Shown here piece after piece: positions 36,740-46,648 of a stretch of 64,000 nt of DNA; position 1 is the stretch's first letter; the number at the start of each line of letters is the position of its first letter. This DNA is from Gammaproteobacteria bacterium (GTDB lineage: Bacteria; Pseudomonadota; Gammaproteobacteria; Pseudomonadales; Pseudohongiellaceae). A program made the position numbers and the translations under genes. The notes under the pieces are model-generated. The model saw nothing but the letters and a program-made list of their open reading frames with translations, did no database searches and had not been told where the DNA came from. Location of the stretch: the NCBI GenBank assembly GCA_030828385.1, contig JAURCS010000015.1, positions 1 through 64,000 of the forward strand, in the 5' to 3' direction.

Positions 36740-38050
36740 TTGAAACCCATCAGCATCGGTATTTGCGGGCTTGGAACTGTTGGTTACGGCAGTTTTACTG
36801 TACTTGCAAAAAATAGCGCAGAAATAAGCAGGCGTTCAGGGCTTGAAATTGTTGTCTCGCACATTGCTACACGCCGAATAAAAGAGGGTCAGGATGTTGG
36901 TGATGTCAAAGTCAGCGCTGATGTCTTCGCCGTGGCTGAAGATCCGGATGTTAATATCGTGCTCGAATTAATTGGTGGATACGATACAGCGCGGGAACTG
37001 GTGCTAAGAGCCATCGCCAATGGCAAGCATGTGGTCACTGCCAACAAGGCGCTGATTGCGGTTCATGGCAATGAAATTTTTTCAGCGGCAAAACAGAACA
37101 ATGTCGTGGTTGCTTATGAGGCTGCCGTGGCTGGTGGCATCCCCATCATTAAGGCTATTCGTGAAGGCTTGTCTGCAAATCATATTCAGTGGCTCGCTGG
37201 CATCATTAATGGCACCGGTAATTTTATTCTTACCGAAATGAAAGAAAACAGTAGTGAGTTTTCCGCTGTTCTCAAACAGGCACAGGACCTGGGTTATGCA
37301 GAAGCTGACCCAACTTTTGATGTAGAGGGTATTGATGCCGCACACAAGCTCACTATTCTGGCTTCCATTGCGTTCGGCATTCCACTGCAGTTTGATAAGG
37401 CCTATACCGAAGGCATAAGTAAAGTCACTATTGAGGATATTCGTTATGCCGGCGAACTTGGTTACCGTATCAAGCATCTGGGAATCGCCAGAAAGTCAGA
37501 AAAGGGTATTGAGTTGAGGGTACATCCCACCCTGATTTCACAAGATAATCTTATAGCGAATGTAAACGGCGTCATGAATGCGGTGATGGTTCAGGGCGAC
37601 GCCGTAGGTCCCACTTTATTTTATGGTGCAGGCGCCGGTGCCCAGCCAACCGCCTCAGCCGTTGTCGCTGATGTTATTGATGTGGCAAGAACGCTCTCTC
37701 ATCCTGAAAACACTATTCCAGCCCTGGCCTTTCAGGAAGGCAGCCTTTCTGATATTCCTGTGCTGCCTATCAGTGAAATTATCAGTGAGTATTACCTCAG
37801 GATAATGGCCCGGGACAAGGCCGGTGTGCTTGCCGATATCACCGAAATACTGGGTGATTTTTCCATTAATATTGAGGCGGTAATACAGAAGGAACCCAGG
37901 GATCATGATGCGCATCAGCTGTTGTCAGTAATCATCCTTACTGATGAAATCCAGGAGTCAATCATGGACGAAGCCATAGAAAAAATAGAGGCACTGGAGG
38001 CGGTAGGCGGCAAGGTTGCGCGTATTCGTATGGATAAACTGGAAGATTAG
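36740..38050 (+). CDS. hom: Homoserine dehydrogenase
   Basis: Monofunctional enzyme of 436 aa that reduces aspartate semialdehyde to homoserine in threonine and methionine synthesis. The NAD(P)-binding motif GICGLGTVGYG is at the N-terminus, the catalytic region has TANKALIA and GTGNFIL, and a C-terminal ACT domain (about 350-430) suggests feedback control by threonine. The start is TTG at 36740, 8 bases after GGAG, giving the usual MKPISIGICG; an upstream TTG at 36734 is too close to the ribosome site. It is followed by thrC. Confidence 0.95.
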   Translation: MKPISIGICGLGTVGYGSFTVLAKNSAEISRRSGLEIVVSHIATRRIKEGQDVGDVKVSADVFAVAEDPDVNIVLELIGGYDTARELVLRAIANGKHVVTANKALIAVHGNEIFSAAKQNNVVVAYEAAVAGGIPIIKAIREGLSANHIQWLAGIINGTGNFILTEMKENSSEFSAVLKQAQDLGYAEADPTFDVEGIDAAHKLTILASIAFGIPLQFDKAYTEGISKVTIEDIRYAGELGYRIKHLGIARKSEKGIELRVHPTLISQDNLIANVNGVMNAVMVQGDAVGPTLFYGAGAGAQPTASAVVADVIDVARTLSHPENTIPALAFQEGSLSDIPVLPISEIISEYYLRIMARDKAGVLADITEILGDFSINIEAVIQKEPRDHDAHQLLSVIILTDEIQESIMDEAIEKIEALEAVGGKVARIRMDKLED

Positions 38051-38126
38051 AAAAGTACGCGTAGTCATATTTTATACTGTCAGATTTAATGCCTTGATAG
38101 TTTTATTATTAGTTCAGGTTTAGCAG

Positions 38127-39527
38127 ATGAAATACATCAGTACCCGGGGCAGAACCCCTGCACAATCATTCGAGGAAGTATTGCTTACCGGCCTGGCACC
38201 GGATGGCGGTTTGTTCGTACCGGAATCAGTCCCCAAAGTAGACCGCGAAACCATGTTGTCCTGGAAAAACCTGGGCTATGCGGAGCTGGCCTTTGAAATT
38301 ATCCGTCTTTATACCGGGGACTCTATAGCTGATGAAGATCTCAGAACAATTGTTGATGAGACTTATGCCGTATTCTCTGACCCCGAGGTGGCTCCTCTGC
38401 ATCAACTGGGCGGGCAGGAATACGTGCTTGAGTTGTTCCATGGCCCGACCCTTGCCTTCAAGGATTTTGCGTTGCAACTGCTGGGCAGATTGCTGGATTA
38501 TTTTCTTGCGCGCCGCCAGAAACACGTGGCGATCCTGGGCGCGACATCCGGTGACACAGGTTCGGCGGCGATGGAAGGCTGCCGACATTGTGAATTCGTG
38601 GATATGTATATTCTATATCCGCACAATCGGGTGTCTGAAGTTCAGCGCAGACAGATGACCACAATTAAGGGCAGCAATGTAAACAGTCTGGCGGTAGAAG
38701 GTAACTTTGATGATTGCCAGACCATTGTTAAAAAAGCGTTCTCTGATCAGGGCTTTCTGCCTGAGGGTTACCAACTGGTTGCAGTGAACTCGATAAATTT
38801 TTCGCGCATCATGGCGCAAATTGTCTATTACTATTTTGCTGCGCTGAAGTTTGTTGATAATAATGAGGCAGTTTCCTTTTCAGTCCCCACGGGTAATTTT
38901 GGCGATATTTATGCCGGCTATCTGGCTAAACAAATGGGGCTGCCAATCGATCGCCTCATTATTGCGACAAACAAAAATGATATTTTGCACCGCTTTATGA
39001 GCAGGAATCAGTACAACCTCGAGCAGCTGGAAGCGAGCCTGTCGCCTAGTATGGACATCATGGTGTCGAGTAATTTTGAACGCTATCTTTTTGATCTGTT
39101 TGATCAGGATGCGCAAAGAGTTGAAGCCTTTGTTACGGGATTGAATCAGGACGTACAGCAGGTTTCAGAACAGGAGTGGGAACGTGCAAAAGCGGTCTTT
39201 GATAGTTGTCGCGTAGATGATGAGACCACCTGTGAAACTATCAGGTCTGTCTATGATCAGTACAATTATTTACTCGACCCGCATACTGCCACTGGCGTGA
39301 AAGCGGCCAGAGAGTGCCGGGGCGGGAGTAATAATCCGATCATTTGTCTGGCCACAGCCCATCCGGCAAAATTTTCCGAGGCTATCGAAAAAGCCGGGCT
39401 GGCAACACCCGCATTACCTGATCATCTTGCGGATTTGATGCAAAGAGAAGAACACTTCACGGTATTGCCATCAAGTCTTGATGCGGTGAAGAGCTTTATT
39501 CAGGATTCTCTCAAGGCTGCCGACTAA
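38127..39527 (+). CDS. thrC: Threonine synthase
   Basis: A PLP enzyme of 466 aa converting O-phosphohomoserine to threonine. The PLP-lysine motif is in GPTLAFKDFALQ near 110, the phosphate-binding loop is GATSGDTGSAA near 140, and VPTGNFGDIYAGYLA lies near 252. The length fits the long proteobacterial form. It follows hom after 76 bases, likely in one operon. The kinase ThrB is not in the window. Confidence 0.96.
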   Translation: MKYISTRGRTPAQSFEEVLLTGLAPDGGLFVPESVPKVDRETMLSWKNLGYAELAFEIIRLYTGDSIADEDLRTIVDETYAVFSDPEVAPLHQLGGQEYVLELFHGPTLAFKDFALQLLGRLLDYFLARRQKHVAILGATSGDTGSAAMEGCRHCEFVDMYILYPHNRVSEVQRRQMTTIKGSNVNSLAVEGNFDDCQTIVKKAFSDQGFLPEGYQLVAVNSINFSRIMAQIVYYYFAALKFVDNNEAVSFSVPTGNFGDIYAGYLAKQMGLPIDRLIIATNKNDILHRFMSRNQYNLEQLEASLSPSMDIMVSSNFERYLFDLFDQDAQRVEAFVTGLNQDVQQVSEQEWERAKAVFDSCRVDDETTCETIRSVYDQYNYLLDPHTATGVKAARECRGGSNNPIICLATAHPAKFSEAIEKAGLATPALPDHLADLMQREEHFTVLPSSLDAVKSFIQDSLKAAD

Positions 39528-39562
39528 AGCAATAAAATGCTGACACCTGCAGTTTCGGTGTT

Positions 39563-40642
39563 CTAGCCGGGCGGTGCCAACTGGACTTCAAACTCGAGGT
39601 TTTCCTTGTTGCGACGGGTTAGTACCTTCACCGTATCACCCGGTTGGTACTGCTCAATTTCATTGAACAGGTCATCCTGGCTGGAAATCTTCTTGCCATT
39701 AACACCGATGATCACATCGCCAAGAAAAACATCGCCGCGGCTGTTACGCTGCAGTCCAATCATGCCGGCTTTAAATGCAGGCATCCCTTCATAAACGCGA
39801 ACCAGTGGCACGCCCTCGATACCACGCTGTCTTGCCCAGCGATCGGATAAAGACAGATCAACTCCAATGACAGGGCGTACTTCACGACCATATTCTTCCA
39901 ATTGGGGAATAATTTTCTTGACGGTGTTTACCGGTATTGCAAAACCGATTCCGGCATAGGCGCCACTGGGGCTGTAAATCTGGGTATTGACGCCCACCAG
40001 CTGCCCCATTGAGTTGAGTAAAGGACCGCCTGAATTTCCCGGGTTGATGGCGGCATCAGTCTGAATCACATCCTTGATGGTTCTGCTGGTGAGGGAGTTG
40101 ATTTCTCTGCCCAGCGCGCTGACTACACCGACGGTGAGGGTGGTATCCAGACCAAAGGGATTGCCAATGGCGATGACTTTTCTGCCAACTTCCAGTTGCC
40201 CTGAATCTCCCAGAGGTAGTGGATGCAGCTTTTCCTTGGGGGCTTCAATGCGCAACAGCGCCAGATCCTTGTCCGGAGAACCACCAATTAATTGTGCATC
40301 CCAGGTGGTCTGGTCCTGCAGTGTTATGGTGACGCGATCAGCGCCCTTTATAACGTGGTAATTGGTGACAATAAGGCCATTATCATTCCAGACAAAACCG
40401 GTGCCGGTGCCTTGCGGGATTTCCTGAACATTAAGAGAGAAAACGCCAGTGCGTCGATAGGCATTATTGGTGACGTATACCACAGACGGGCTGGCACTTT
40501 TAAATATGTCTATGGTATTGGCCTCATCTTCGGTTTCGAAGGTGAGATAGTCAGCCGCAGAGGCATTCAGGGCAGGGATTAAAAATGTTACTGAAGCACA
40601 CAGGAAAAAGAATACAATAGTGATGATGTTTTTAATTTTCAT
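39563..40642 (-). CDS. HtrA/DegS-type trypsin-like serine protease with one PDZ domain
   Basis: A 359-aa exported protease: signal peptide (1-30), trypsin domain with His96 (VTNYHVIKGA), Asp126 (DKDLALLRI) and Ser204 (NPGNSGGPLL), then one PDZ domain (about 250-355). The single PDZ domain resembles DegS, but the N-terminus looks like a cleavable signal (LNASAA) instead of a permanent anchor. Plausible roles are periplasmic quality control or stress sensing. It converges on thrC with a 35-base gap. Confidence 0.9.
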   Translation of the reverse strand: MKIKNIITIVFFFLCASVTFLIPALNASAADYLTFETEDEANTIDIFKSASPSVVYVTNNAYRRTGVFSLNVQEIPQGTGTGFVWNDNGLIVTNYHVIKGADRVTITLQDQTTWDAQLIGGSPDKDLALLRIEAPKEKLHPLPLGDSGQLEVGRKVIAIGNPFGLDTTLTVGVVSALGREINSLTSRTIKDVIQTDAAINPGNSGGPLLNSMGQLVGVNTQIYSPSGAYAGIGFAIPVNTVKKIIPQLEEYGREVRPVIGVDLSLSDRWARQRGIEGVPLVRVYEGMPAFKAGMIGLQRNSRGDVFLGDVIIGVNGKKISSQDDLFNEIEQYQPGDTVKVLTRRNKENLEFEVQLAPPG

Positions 40643-40995
40643 GGTCTGACCTGTCTGTATTAAAGCCGGTATAAAGTCTTAATAATCTGGTTTGATGGTT
40701 CCGCGATTGACGAACAATCCTGAAAGCTTTGTGGAAGCAGTCGTCTTAATATAGTTATTGTATTAGGCCGAATTTCCGGTAATTAGTTCCTTTTGCATAT
40801 CGGCATTGCTTACTCAGCATGCAAGCATTGGTCAAAATTAAAGTGGCATCATCCTTGTTTCGCCAAACCATGCATTAATATGTCTAATAAGCCTTAATCA
40901 ATTACGAAAGTTTCGCTGCTTTTTCTATAGGTTGGGTCGACATCGGGCGTATTCAAGGCAAGTCCCACTTGCAATAGTGAAATTAGCGGGTAAAT
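40643..40995. other. Divergent promoter region between the HtrA-like gene and recJ
   Basis: These 353 bases hold the promoters of two divergent genes. I see no ORF, RNA gene or strong palindrome in them. Confidence 0.6.
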
Positions 40996-42735
40996 ATGAA
41001 AATTCTGGAAAGACATTTCAATGGCATATCAGGACTTGATGATTCCATACATCCGGTATTAAAAAAGGTGTATGCCGCCAGAGGCGTGGTCAGTGAAAGT
41101 GAGCTAAGTCTTGAACTTGCCGGCCTGTATCCGCCCTCCTTGCTAAAAAACATAGATAGCGCTGTTGAGCTACTGGTAGAGGCTATACATGCCAGTAACA
41201 ATATTCTTGTGGTGGGTGACTTTGATGCCGACGGCGCAACCAGTAGCACATTATTTCTGATTTGCCTGCGTGCCATGGGACATCTAAAAATCGACTTCCT
41301 TGTACCCAACCGTTTTGAATATGGTTACGGACTCACCCCGGAAATTGTCAGCGTTGCCCAACAAAGAAAGCCTGACCTGATTGTCACGGTGGACAATGGC
41401 ATCGCCAGTCATGATGGCGTTAGCCAGGCCAACGCCGCTGGCATTAAGGTGCTTGTCACAGATCATCATTTGCCAGGCAGCTCATTGCCCGCTGCCAGTT
41501 GCATCATAAATCCCAATTTACCCGGCTGTGAATTTCCCAGTAAGTCATTGGCTGGTGTGGGCGTGGTGTTCTATCTGATGAGCGCTTTACGCGCAGAGTT
41601 ACGCAAGCAGAACTACTTTGAAAAAGCCGGCAAAACTGAACCCAATCTGGCCAGTTTCCTTGACCTGGTAGCCCTGGGCACAGTGGCTGATGTGGTGCCA
41701 CTGGATCAGAATAACCGGCGTCTGGTAAAGCATGGGTTGGGAATTATCAGGAGTGGCAGGGGGAGACCGGGAATCAGAGCCCTGCTGGAAGTGGCAGGCC
41801 GCAATCCTCAAAACGTTGTTGCCAGTGATCTGGGCTTTGCGGCGGGACCACGATTGAATGCCGCAGGAAGACTTGATGATATGTCTTTGGGAATCGACTG
41901 CTTGCTTGAAGATAATCCTTCAAAAGCGAGAGAAATGGCGCATGAGCTGGATGCGCTGAACAAGGATCGCAGGCAGATTGAGCAGGACATGCAGAGTCAG
42001 GCGATGACTGCTCTTGAGCATCTGGATATTGATACCAATGACTCTTTAAGTGTCTGTCTTTATGACCCCGCATGGCACCAGGGCGTAATTGGTATTCTGG
42101 CCTCTCGCATCAAGGAAAAATATCACCGTCCCTGCATTATTTTTGCGGAAGGCGGAGAAATCGAAGACGGCAAAAAAATGATCAAGGGCTCTGCCCGTTC
42201 CATCGAAGGGTTGCATATTCGTGATGCTCTGGATGCCGTCGCGACTCAGCATCCAGACATCCTGCAACGCTTTGGTGGACATGCCATGGCTGCCGGCCTT
42301 GCCATCAGGGAGGAGGATTTCCAGGCCTTTGTTGCCGCTTTTGACAAGGTGCTCTCGGCTGAACTGGGAGAGGACGTGTTACAGCACAAAAAATATATTG
42401 ATGGAGCGCTCGAAAAAGATTGCTTCTCGCTGGCTTTTGCCAGTGTGTTGCGTGAAGCCGGGCCATGGGGACAGCATTTTCCGGAACCTGAGTTCCAGGG
42501 ACAATTTGAGGTAATTAATAGTCGGGTAGTGGGCGAGAAACACTTGAAACTGACATTGCAGGTGCCGGATTCCGATCAGTTAATCGATGCTATTGCCTTT
42601 AATACCGAGCAGGTTTTGCTGGAGAACAGACTGGCGACTATTACTGTTGTGTATCGGTTGGATGTAAATGAGTTTCGTGGGGTCAGCAATGTACAACTGA
42701 TGGTGGATGCCATTGTGGATTACGCCCTGGCCTGA
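40996..42735 (+). CDS. recJ: Single-stranded-DNA-specific exonuclease RecJ
   Basis: A 5'-3' exonuclease of 579 aa acting in recombination and mismatch repair. DHH-family motifs are present: VVGDFDADGATSS near 72, VTVDNGIASHDG near 132, VTDHHLPGSSLP near 154. The DHHA1 domain has the GGHAMAAGL motif near 430, followed by the C-terminal OB-like domain. The length is normal. A bidirectional terminator follows. Confidence 0.96.
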   Translation: MKILERHFNGISGLDDSIHPVLKKVYAARGVVSESELSLELAGLYPPSLLKNIDSAVELLVEAIHASNNILVVGDFDADGATSSTLFLICLRAMGHLKIDFLVPNRFEYGYGLTPEIVSVAQQRKPDLIVTVDNGIASHDGVSQANAAGIKVLVTDHHLPGSSLPAASCIINPNLPGCEFPSKSLAGVGVVFYLMSALRAELRKQNYFEKAGKTEPNLASFLDLVALGTVADVVPLDQNNRRLVKHGLGIIRSGRGRPGIRALLEVAGRNPQNVVASDLGFAAGPRLNAAGRLDDMSLGIDCLLEDNPSKAREMAHELDALNKDRRQIEQDMQSQAMTALEHLDIDTNDSLSVCLYDPAWHQGVIGILASRIKEKYHRPCIIFAEGGEIEDGKKMIKGSARSIEGLHIRDALDAVATQHPDILQRFGGHAMAAGLAIREEDFQAFVAAFDKVLSAELGEDVLQHKKYIDGALEKDCFSLAFASVLREAGPWGQHFPEPEFQGQFEVINSRVVGEKHLKLTLQVPDSDQLIDAIAFNTEQVLLENRLATITVVYRLDVNEFRGVSNVQLMVDAIVDYALA

Positions 42736-42775
42736 TTGCCGTTGTTTAAGGCATTGGAAATGAATATCCAGATAT

Positions 42776-42806
42776 AAAAAAACCCGGTAAAAACCGGGTT
42801 TTTTAT
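42776..42806. terminator. Bidirectional terminator between recJ and a cytochrome c gene
   Basis: Stem aaaaaacccggt/accgggtttttt with an AAA loop, between convergent genes. One of the clearest terminators in the window. Confidence 0.92.
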
Positions 42807-42817
42807 ACATCCAATAC

Positions 42818-43156
42818 TTACTTTTCCAGAGAATTAATGTAGGCAGCTACATCTTCAATGGCTTGGTCAGTTGGCAATGTCATGGCCATAGGTGCCATCT
42901 GCATACCGAATGTATCCCTGGAATCAGATCCACGGATACCAGCCTTGAAATTTTTCAACTGGCGAATCACGTACCATTCTTCCTGCCCGGCTAAAGAAGG
43001 GGCATTCAGTGCCTGCATGCCTTCACCGTTAGCACCATGACAGGCGCCACAAGTAGCATAAAGGGGTTTACCGCGTTCTGCATCACCGGCAGCAAAGGCG
43101 CTGGAGGCAAACAGGGAGACGAGGGCAGCAATTGCGATTGTTGCTTTCAACTTCAT
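42818..43156 (-). CDS. Class I cytochrome c (c4/c5-like), exported
   Basis: A 112-aa protein with signal peptide (...FASSAFA) and mature N-terminus AGDAERGKPLYATCGACHG with one heme c site. A distal Met ligand lies in GMQMAPMAMTL. The sequence resembles one half of a cytochrome c4 or the cytochromes that donate electrons to terminal oxidases. It is transcribed alone toward recJ and is a likely client of the ccm operon encoded just beyond dcd. Confidence 0.92.
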   Translation of the reverse strand: MKLKATIAIAALVSLFASSAFAAGDAERGKPLYATCGACHGANGEGMQALNAPSLAGQEEWYVIRQLKNFKAGIRGSDSRDTFGMQMAPMAMTLPTDQAIEDVAAYINSLEK

Positions 43157-43530
43157 TGGGTTACTCCTGGTTAAGGTTTAACTATTTAATAACGGGTTAA
43201 CTGAACATCAGCTGAATTATTTTTGAAACGCACACCGTTTTGGGGGTGTTCCTTTCACGTTAACTATTTAGGCTAACTGGCCATAAGTCTTAATAGTTTT
43301 ACGCGTTCTTGCTGCAATTTGATCACATGTTTGATCTGCTCATGTGGCCAGTGTGAGAAGAACCGGAAGTTTGCTTTGTAATTTATATCAGGCTGTTTGG
43401 ACGGGGCGCGATTATAGCAACATTGGGCCAAAATAAAAGTGGATGATTTAGCCCTTTAGGCACCATTACTCATGGAGTATTGGCGCTTTACACAGTAGTA
43501 TTTGCTGTTTTTTATTAGAAGGAAATAAGC
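43157..43530. other. Divergent promoter region between the cytochrome c gene and dcd
   Basis: These 374 bases have no ORF of note. A gttaact motif occurs twice (near 43196 and 43259), and tgatcacatgtttgatc (near 43319) is an imperfect dyad that departs from the FNR consensus. No firm site is claimed. Confidence 0.55.
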
Positions 43531-44100
43531 ATGACAATAAAGTCTGACAAATGGATTCGGCGCATGGCACAGGAACATGGAATGCTCGACCCTTTTGAGC
43601 CTGGTCAAGTCAGGGAAGTGAATGGCAAACGTGTCATTTCCTACGGGACTTCCAGCTATGGCTATGATGTCCGTTGTGCCAATGAATTCAAGATTTTTAC
43701 CAATGTACTGACCTCCAGCGTGGTCGACCCGAAAAACTTTGATGAAAACAGCTTTGTGGGTATTGAAGCTGATTCCTGCATTATTCCCCCTAATTCCTTT
43801 GCTTTGGCCCGCACGGTTGAATATTTTCGTATTCCTTCCAATGTCTTGACGATTTGTCTCGGCAAATCCACCTATGCGCGCTGCGGCATCATTGTCAATG
43901 TCACCCCGCTGGAACCGGAGTGGGAAGGGCATGTGACGCTGGAATTTTCCAACACCACCCCCTTGCCAGCAAAAATATACGCCAACGAAGGGGTCGCCCA
44001 GATGTTGTTTTATGAATCAGACGAACAATGTGAAGTCACCTACAAGGATCGTAACGGCAAGTACATGGGGCAGACCGGTGTTACACCGCCAAAATCCTGA
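43531..44100 (+). CDS. dcd: dCTP deaminase
   Basis: Converts dCTP to dUTP in pyrimidine deoxynucleotide synthesis. The 189-aa protein has [15 protein letters not shown] near 45, the catalytic [19 protein letters not shown] near 111, and the C-terminal [20 protein letters not shown] precedes the ATG. It is followed by the ccm operon, which has its own promoter-like sequence. Confidence 0.97.
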   Translation: MTIKSDKWIRRMAQEHGMLDPFEPGQVREVNGKRVISYGTSSYGYDVRCANEFKIFTNVLTSSVVDPKNFDENSFVGIEADSCIIPPNSFALARTVEYFRIPSNVLTICLGKSTYARCGIIVNVTPLEPEWEGHVTLEFSNTTPLPAKIYANEGVAQMLFYESDEQCEVTYKDRNGKYMGQTGVTPPKS

Positions 44101-44170
44101 GTAAAAATTTGTTCACAGCCGGTTTGCTTTATTTGCACGGTTATTCAGCACTATCTCCTTGATATTTCGG

Positions 44171-44176
44171 TATAAT
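44171..44176 (+). promoter_or_regulatory. -10-like box upstream of ccmA
   Basis: TATAAT followed by a GC-rich cgccggc lies 61 bases before ccmA. No good -35 is found at 16-18 bases upstream, so this is a partial match that may need an activator. Confidence 0.3.
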
Positions 44177-44236
44177 CGCCGGCTTTAAATAGCCGTACCC
44201 GGGTTCAGGAAGGTCGGGTAAACCTGAGGAAGAAAA

Positions 44237-44872
44237 ATGCTTGAAGGCCAAGGCCTGTTTTGTGAAAGGGATGATAGGGTGCTGTTCCAGCATCTCGATT
44301 TTTCACTCTCTGCGGGACAGGTAATGCAGATTCAGGGTTCCAATGGCAGTGGCAAAACCACCTTGCTGCGAATCCTCTGTGGACTCAATACAGAATATGA
44401 AGGAGAAATTCTCTGGAATAAGCAGCCAATCCGCAAAGTCCGCACCGAATTCCGCGACACTGTTTTCTTCCTTGGACATGCACCAGCTATCAACAAGAGC
44501 CTGAGCCCGACGGAAAACCTGCGCTGGTTTTGTGCATCAAGAGGTGTCAGCGATAACGGTAATATTCCAGCGGCGCTGGCGGCGTTTGGTCTTGCCGGTT
44601 ACGAGGATGTGCCCTGTTACGTGATGTCAGCAGGCCAACAAAGACGTGTCAGCCTGGCCAGAATGAAACTGATTGCGGCAAAGATGTGGATTCTGGATGA
44701 GCCGTTTACTGCGCTGGATAAACGAGGCGTTGCTGAACTTGAAACCATGCTGGCTACTTTTGTCAAAGAAGGGGGGGCACTGATGTTGACCACCCATCAT
44801 CCTCTGCAATTGCAATGCCCTGTAGAAGTACTTGACCTTGATCGCAGTAATGCTGAGGCCGATAGCTCATGA
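44237..44872 (+). CDS. ccmA: Heme exporter ATPase CcmA
   Basis: ATP-binding subunit of the CcmABCD complex that releases holo-CcmE for cytochrome c maturation. The 211-aa protein has Walker A GSNGSGKTTLLR near 35, signature SAGQQRRVSLARM near 135 and Walker B WILDEPFTALD near 155. First gene of the ccm operon; its stop overlaps the ccmB start by four bases (ATGA). Confidence 0.95.
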   Translation: MLEGQGLFCERDDRVLFQHLDFSLSAGQVMQIQGSNGSGKTTLLRILCGLNTEYEGEILWNKQPIRKVRTEFRDTVFFLGHAPAINKSLSPTENLRWFCASRGVSDNGNIPAALAAFGLAGYEDVPCYVMSAGQQRRVSLARMKLIAAKMWILDEPFTALDKRGVAELETMLATFVKEGGALMLTTHHPLQLQCPVEVLDLDRSNAEADSS

Positions 44873-45561
44873 TGAATAATTCGCGCATGGGCCTGGGATC
44901 TGTCATCGTTGCGACAGTGAGGCGGGAATTGCTACTGGCATTCCGCTCTCCCGGTGACGTCATCAATCCACTGATGTTTTTTATTATTGCCGTAACACTG
45001 TTTCCTCTTGGTGGTGGCGCAGATTCTGCATTTTTAAGTGGTATTGCTTCAGGCGTGATCTGGGTTACGACCTTGCTGGCCATCATGTTTTCCATGGAAA
45101 GCCTGTTTCGTGCGGATTATGAAGATGGCTCTCTTGAACAGTTGTTAATGAGTCCACAGCCCCTATATTTTTTATTGCTGGCGAAGGTATTGAGCCACTG
45201 GCTGATCGCCTGTTTGCCGATTCTGATCCTGGCACCCGTTTTTGCCGTAATGCTGGCTATGCCCGCGGCAGGAATTTTGCCACTGATATTGGGCTTGCTG
45301 GCAGGAACGCCCATTTTGTGCCTGCTAGGCGCTATTGGCATGGCATTGACAGTAGGGCTTTCAAGAAGTGGTTTATTACTGGCTGTGTTAATATTGCCCC
45401 TTTATATTCCAGTGCTGGTTTTCGGCACCGGAATGGTTTCTGCGGCTCTTGATAGCCTGCCGTATACCGGATTACTGGCGCTGATGGGCGCAATGCTGGT
45501 ACTGGCAATTTGTCTATCGCCACTGGCCATAGCAGCGGCTTTGCGAATCAGTGTGAATTAA
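44869..45561 (+). CDS. ccmB: Heme exporter membrane protein CcmB
   Basis: A 230-aa inner-membrane protein with six helices and the CcmB motif FRADYEDGSLEQLLMSPQPL after the second helix. It is the permease partner of CcmA. It overlaps ccmA by four bases, and ccmC follows after 46 bases. Confidence 0.94.
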   Translation: MMNNSRMGLGSVIVATVRRELLLAFRSPGDVINPLMFFIIAVTLFPLGGGADSAFLSGIASGVIWVTTLLAIMFSMESLFRADYEDGSLEQLLMSPQPLYFLLLAKVLSHWLIACLPILILAPVFAVMLAMPAAGILPLILGLLAGTPILCLLGAIGMALTVGLSRSGLLLAVLILPLYIPVLVFGTGMVSAALDSLPYTGLLALMGAMLVLAICLSPLAIAAALRISVN

Positions 45562-45607
45562 CAAACCCAGAAAACTATTTAATCTTCCCGGGAATTTAGA
45601 CAAACAT

Positions 45608-46369
45608 ATGTGGCAGTGGTTTTTACAATTGGGTTCACCCAGACTGTTTTACAGCAAGACAGACAGGTATTTGCCCTGGCTTAGCTGGATTACCGTGATT
45701 TTGCTTGGCACTGGTCTGGCCTGGGGGCTTGCTTTTACTCCCCCAGATTACCAGATGGGTGAAAATTACCGTATTGCCTATATCCACGTGCCAATGGCCA
45801 CTCTGGCGATGGGCTGTTATGCCATGATGGCCTGTTTCAGCGCCGGTTACCTGATATGGAAGATCAAGGTGGCTGATATGATTGCCAAGGCCTGTGCCCC
45901 GATCGGTGCAAGTATTACGGCTGTGGCCCTGGCAACCGGTTCGCTCTGGGGCATTCCTACCTGGGGAACCTGGTGGATCTGGGATGCGCGTCTGACGTCG
46001 ACGTTGATAATGCTTTTTCTTTATGTCGGCATCATCGCCCTGCGTTCGGCTTTTGATTCAATAGATTCAGGTGCCAGGGCATGTGCAGTTTTGAGTCTTG
46101 TCGGGGTGGTTAACCTGCCAATCATCAAGTACTCGGTGGACTGGTGGAATACCTTGCATCAGGGGGCGAGTAACCTTTCCCTTAGTGATACTGCTGCCAA
46201 TCCACCGGAAGTCTGGATCCCTGCCTTTTTTGTGGGCTTTGGCATTCTCGGATTTTTCCTGATTGCCCTGATTCTCAGAACGCGCAATGAAATTTTGCTG
46301 CGGGAACGTCGCGCCCAATGGGTAAGCGATCTTGTCGAAGGCAATCAGAAGGAGTCCGGCCATGCCTGA
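45608..46369 (+). CDS. ccmC: Heme-handling protein CcmC
   Basis: A 253-aa protein with six helices and the tryptophan-rich WWD motif (WGIPTWGTWWIWDARLTST) that presents heme to CcmE. Conserved histidines flank it (YIHVPMA near 56 and WWNTLHQGAS near 180). The gene overlaps ccmD by eight bases. Confidence 0.95.
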   Translation: MWQWFLQLGSPRLFYSKTDRYLPWLSWITVILLGTGLAWGLAFTPPDYQMGENYRIAYIHVPMATLAMGCYAMMACFSAGYLIWKIKVADMIAKACAPIGASITAVALATGSLWGIPTWGTWWIWDARLTSTLIMLFLYVGIIALRSAFDSIDSGARACAVLSLVGVVNLPIIKYSVDWWNTLHQGASNLSLSDTAANPPEVWIPAFFVGFGILGFFLIALILRTRNEILLRERRAQWVSDLVEGNQKESGHA

Positions 46370-46544
46370 ATTCCAGTTTCAAAGTCTTGCGGAGTTTTTC
46401 GCCATGGGTGGTCACGCTAAATATGTGTGGTCTTCCTATGGCGTGTTTGCACTAATGATTGCGTATAACCTTATACAGCCGGTATTGGCAAAGCGAAGAA
46501 TTATCAAGGCCCAAAAAGCCAGAATGCAACGCAATAGTGCCTAG
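46362..46544 (+). CDS. ccmD: Heme exporter protein CcmD
   Basis: A 60-aa protein with one membrane helix (HAKYVWSSYGVFALMIAYNL) and a basic C-terminus, the CcmD pattern. The start at 46362 has GGAG 8 bases upstream and lies inside the end of ccmC. It is needed to release holo-CcmE from CcmABC. Confidence 0.92.
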   Translation: MPEFQFQSLAEFFAMGGHAKYVWSSYGVFALMIAYNLIQPVLAKRRIIKAQKARMQRNSA

Positions 46545-46648
46545 AGTGCGTTAGTTAACGGGATAACTGATTTAAAATTTTTTAGCCTTAATTGTCACCA
46601 GCAACGTAAAACTTAGTAGAGTCATCAAAATAGTGAGAGAAAATTAAC

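Noticed and set aside
43315-43345. A possible FNR/CRP-like dyad upstream of the cytochrome c gene
   Set aside because: The half-site spacing departs from TTGAT-N4-ATCAA and from the CRP consensus, so no site is claimed.
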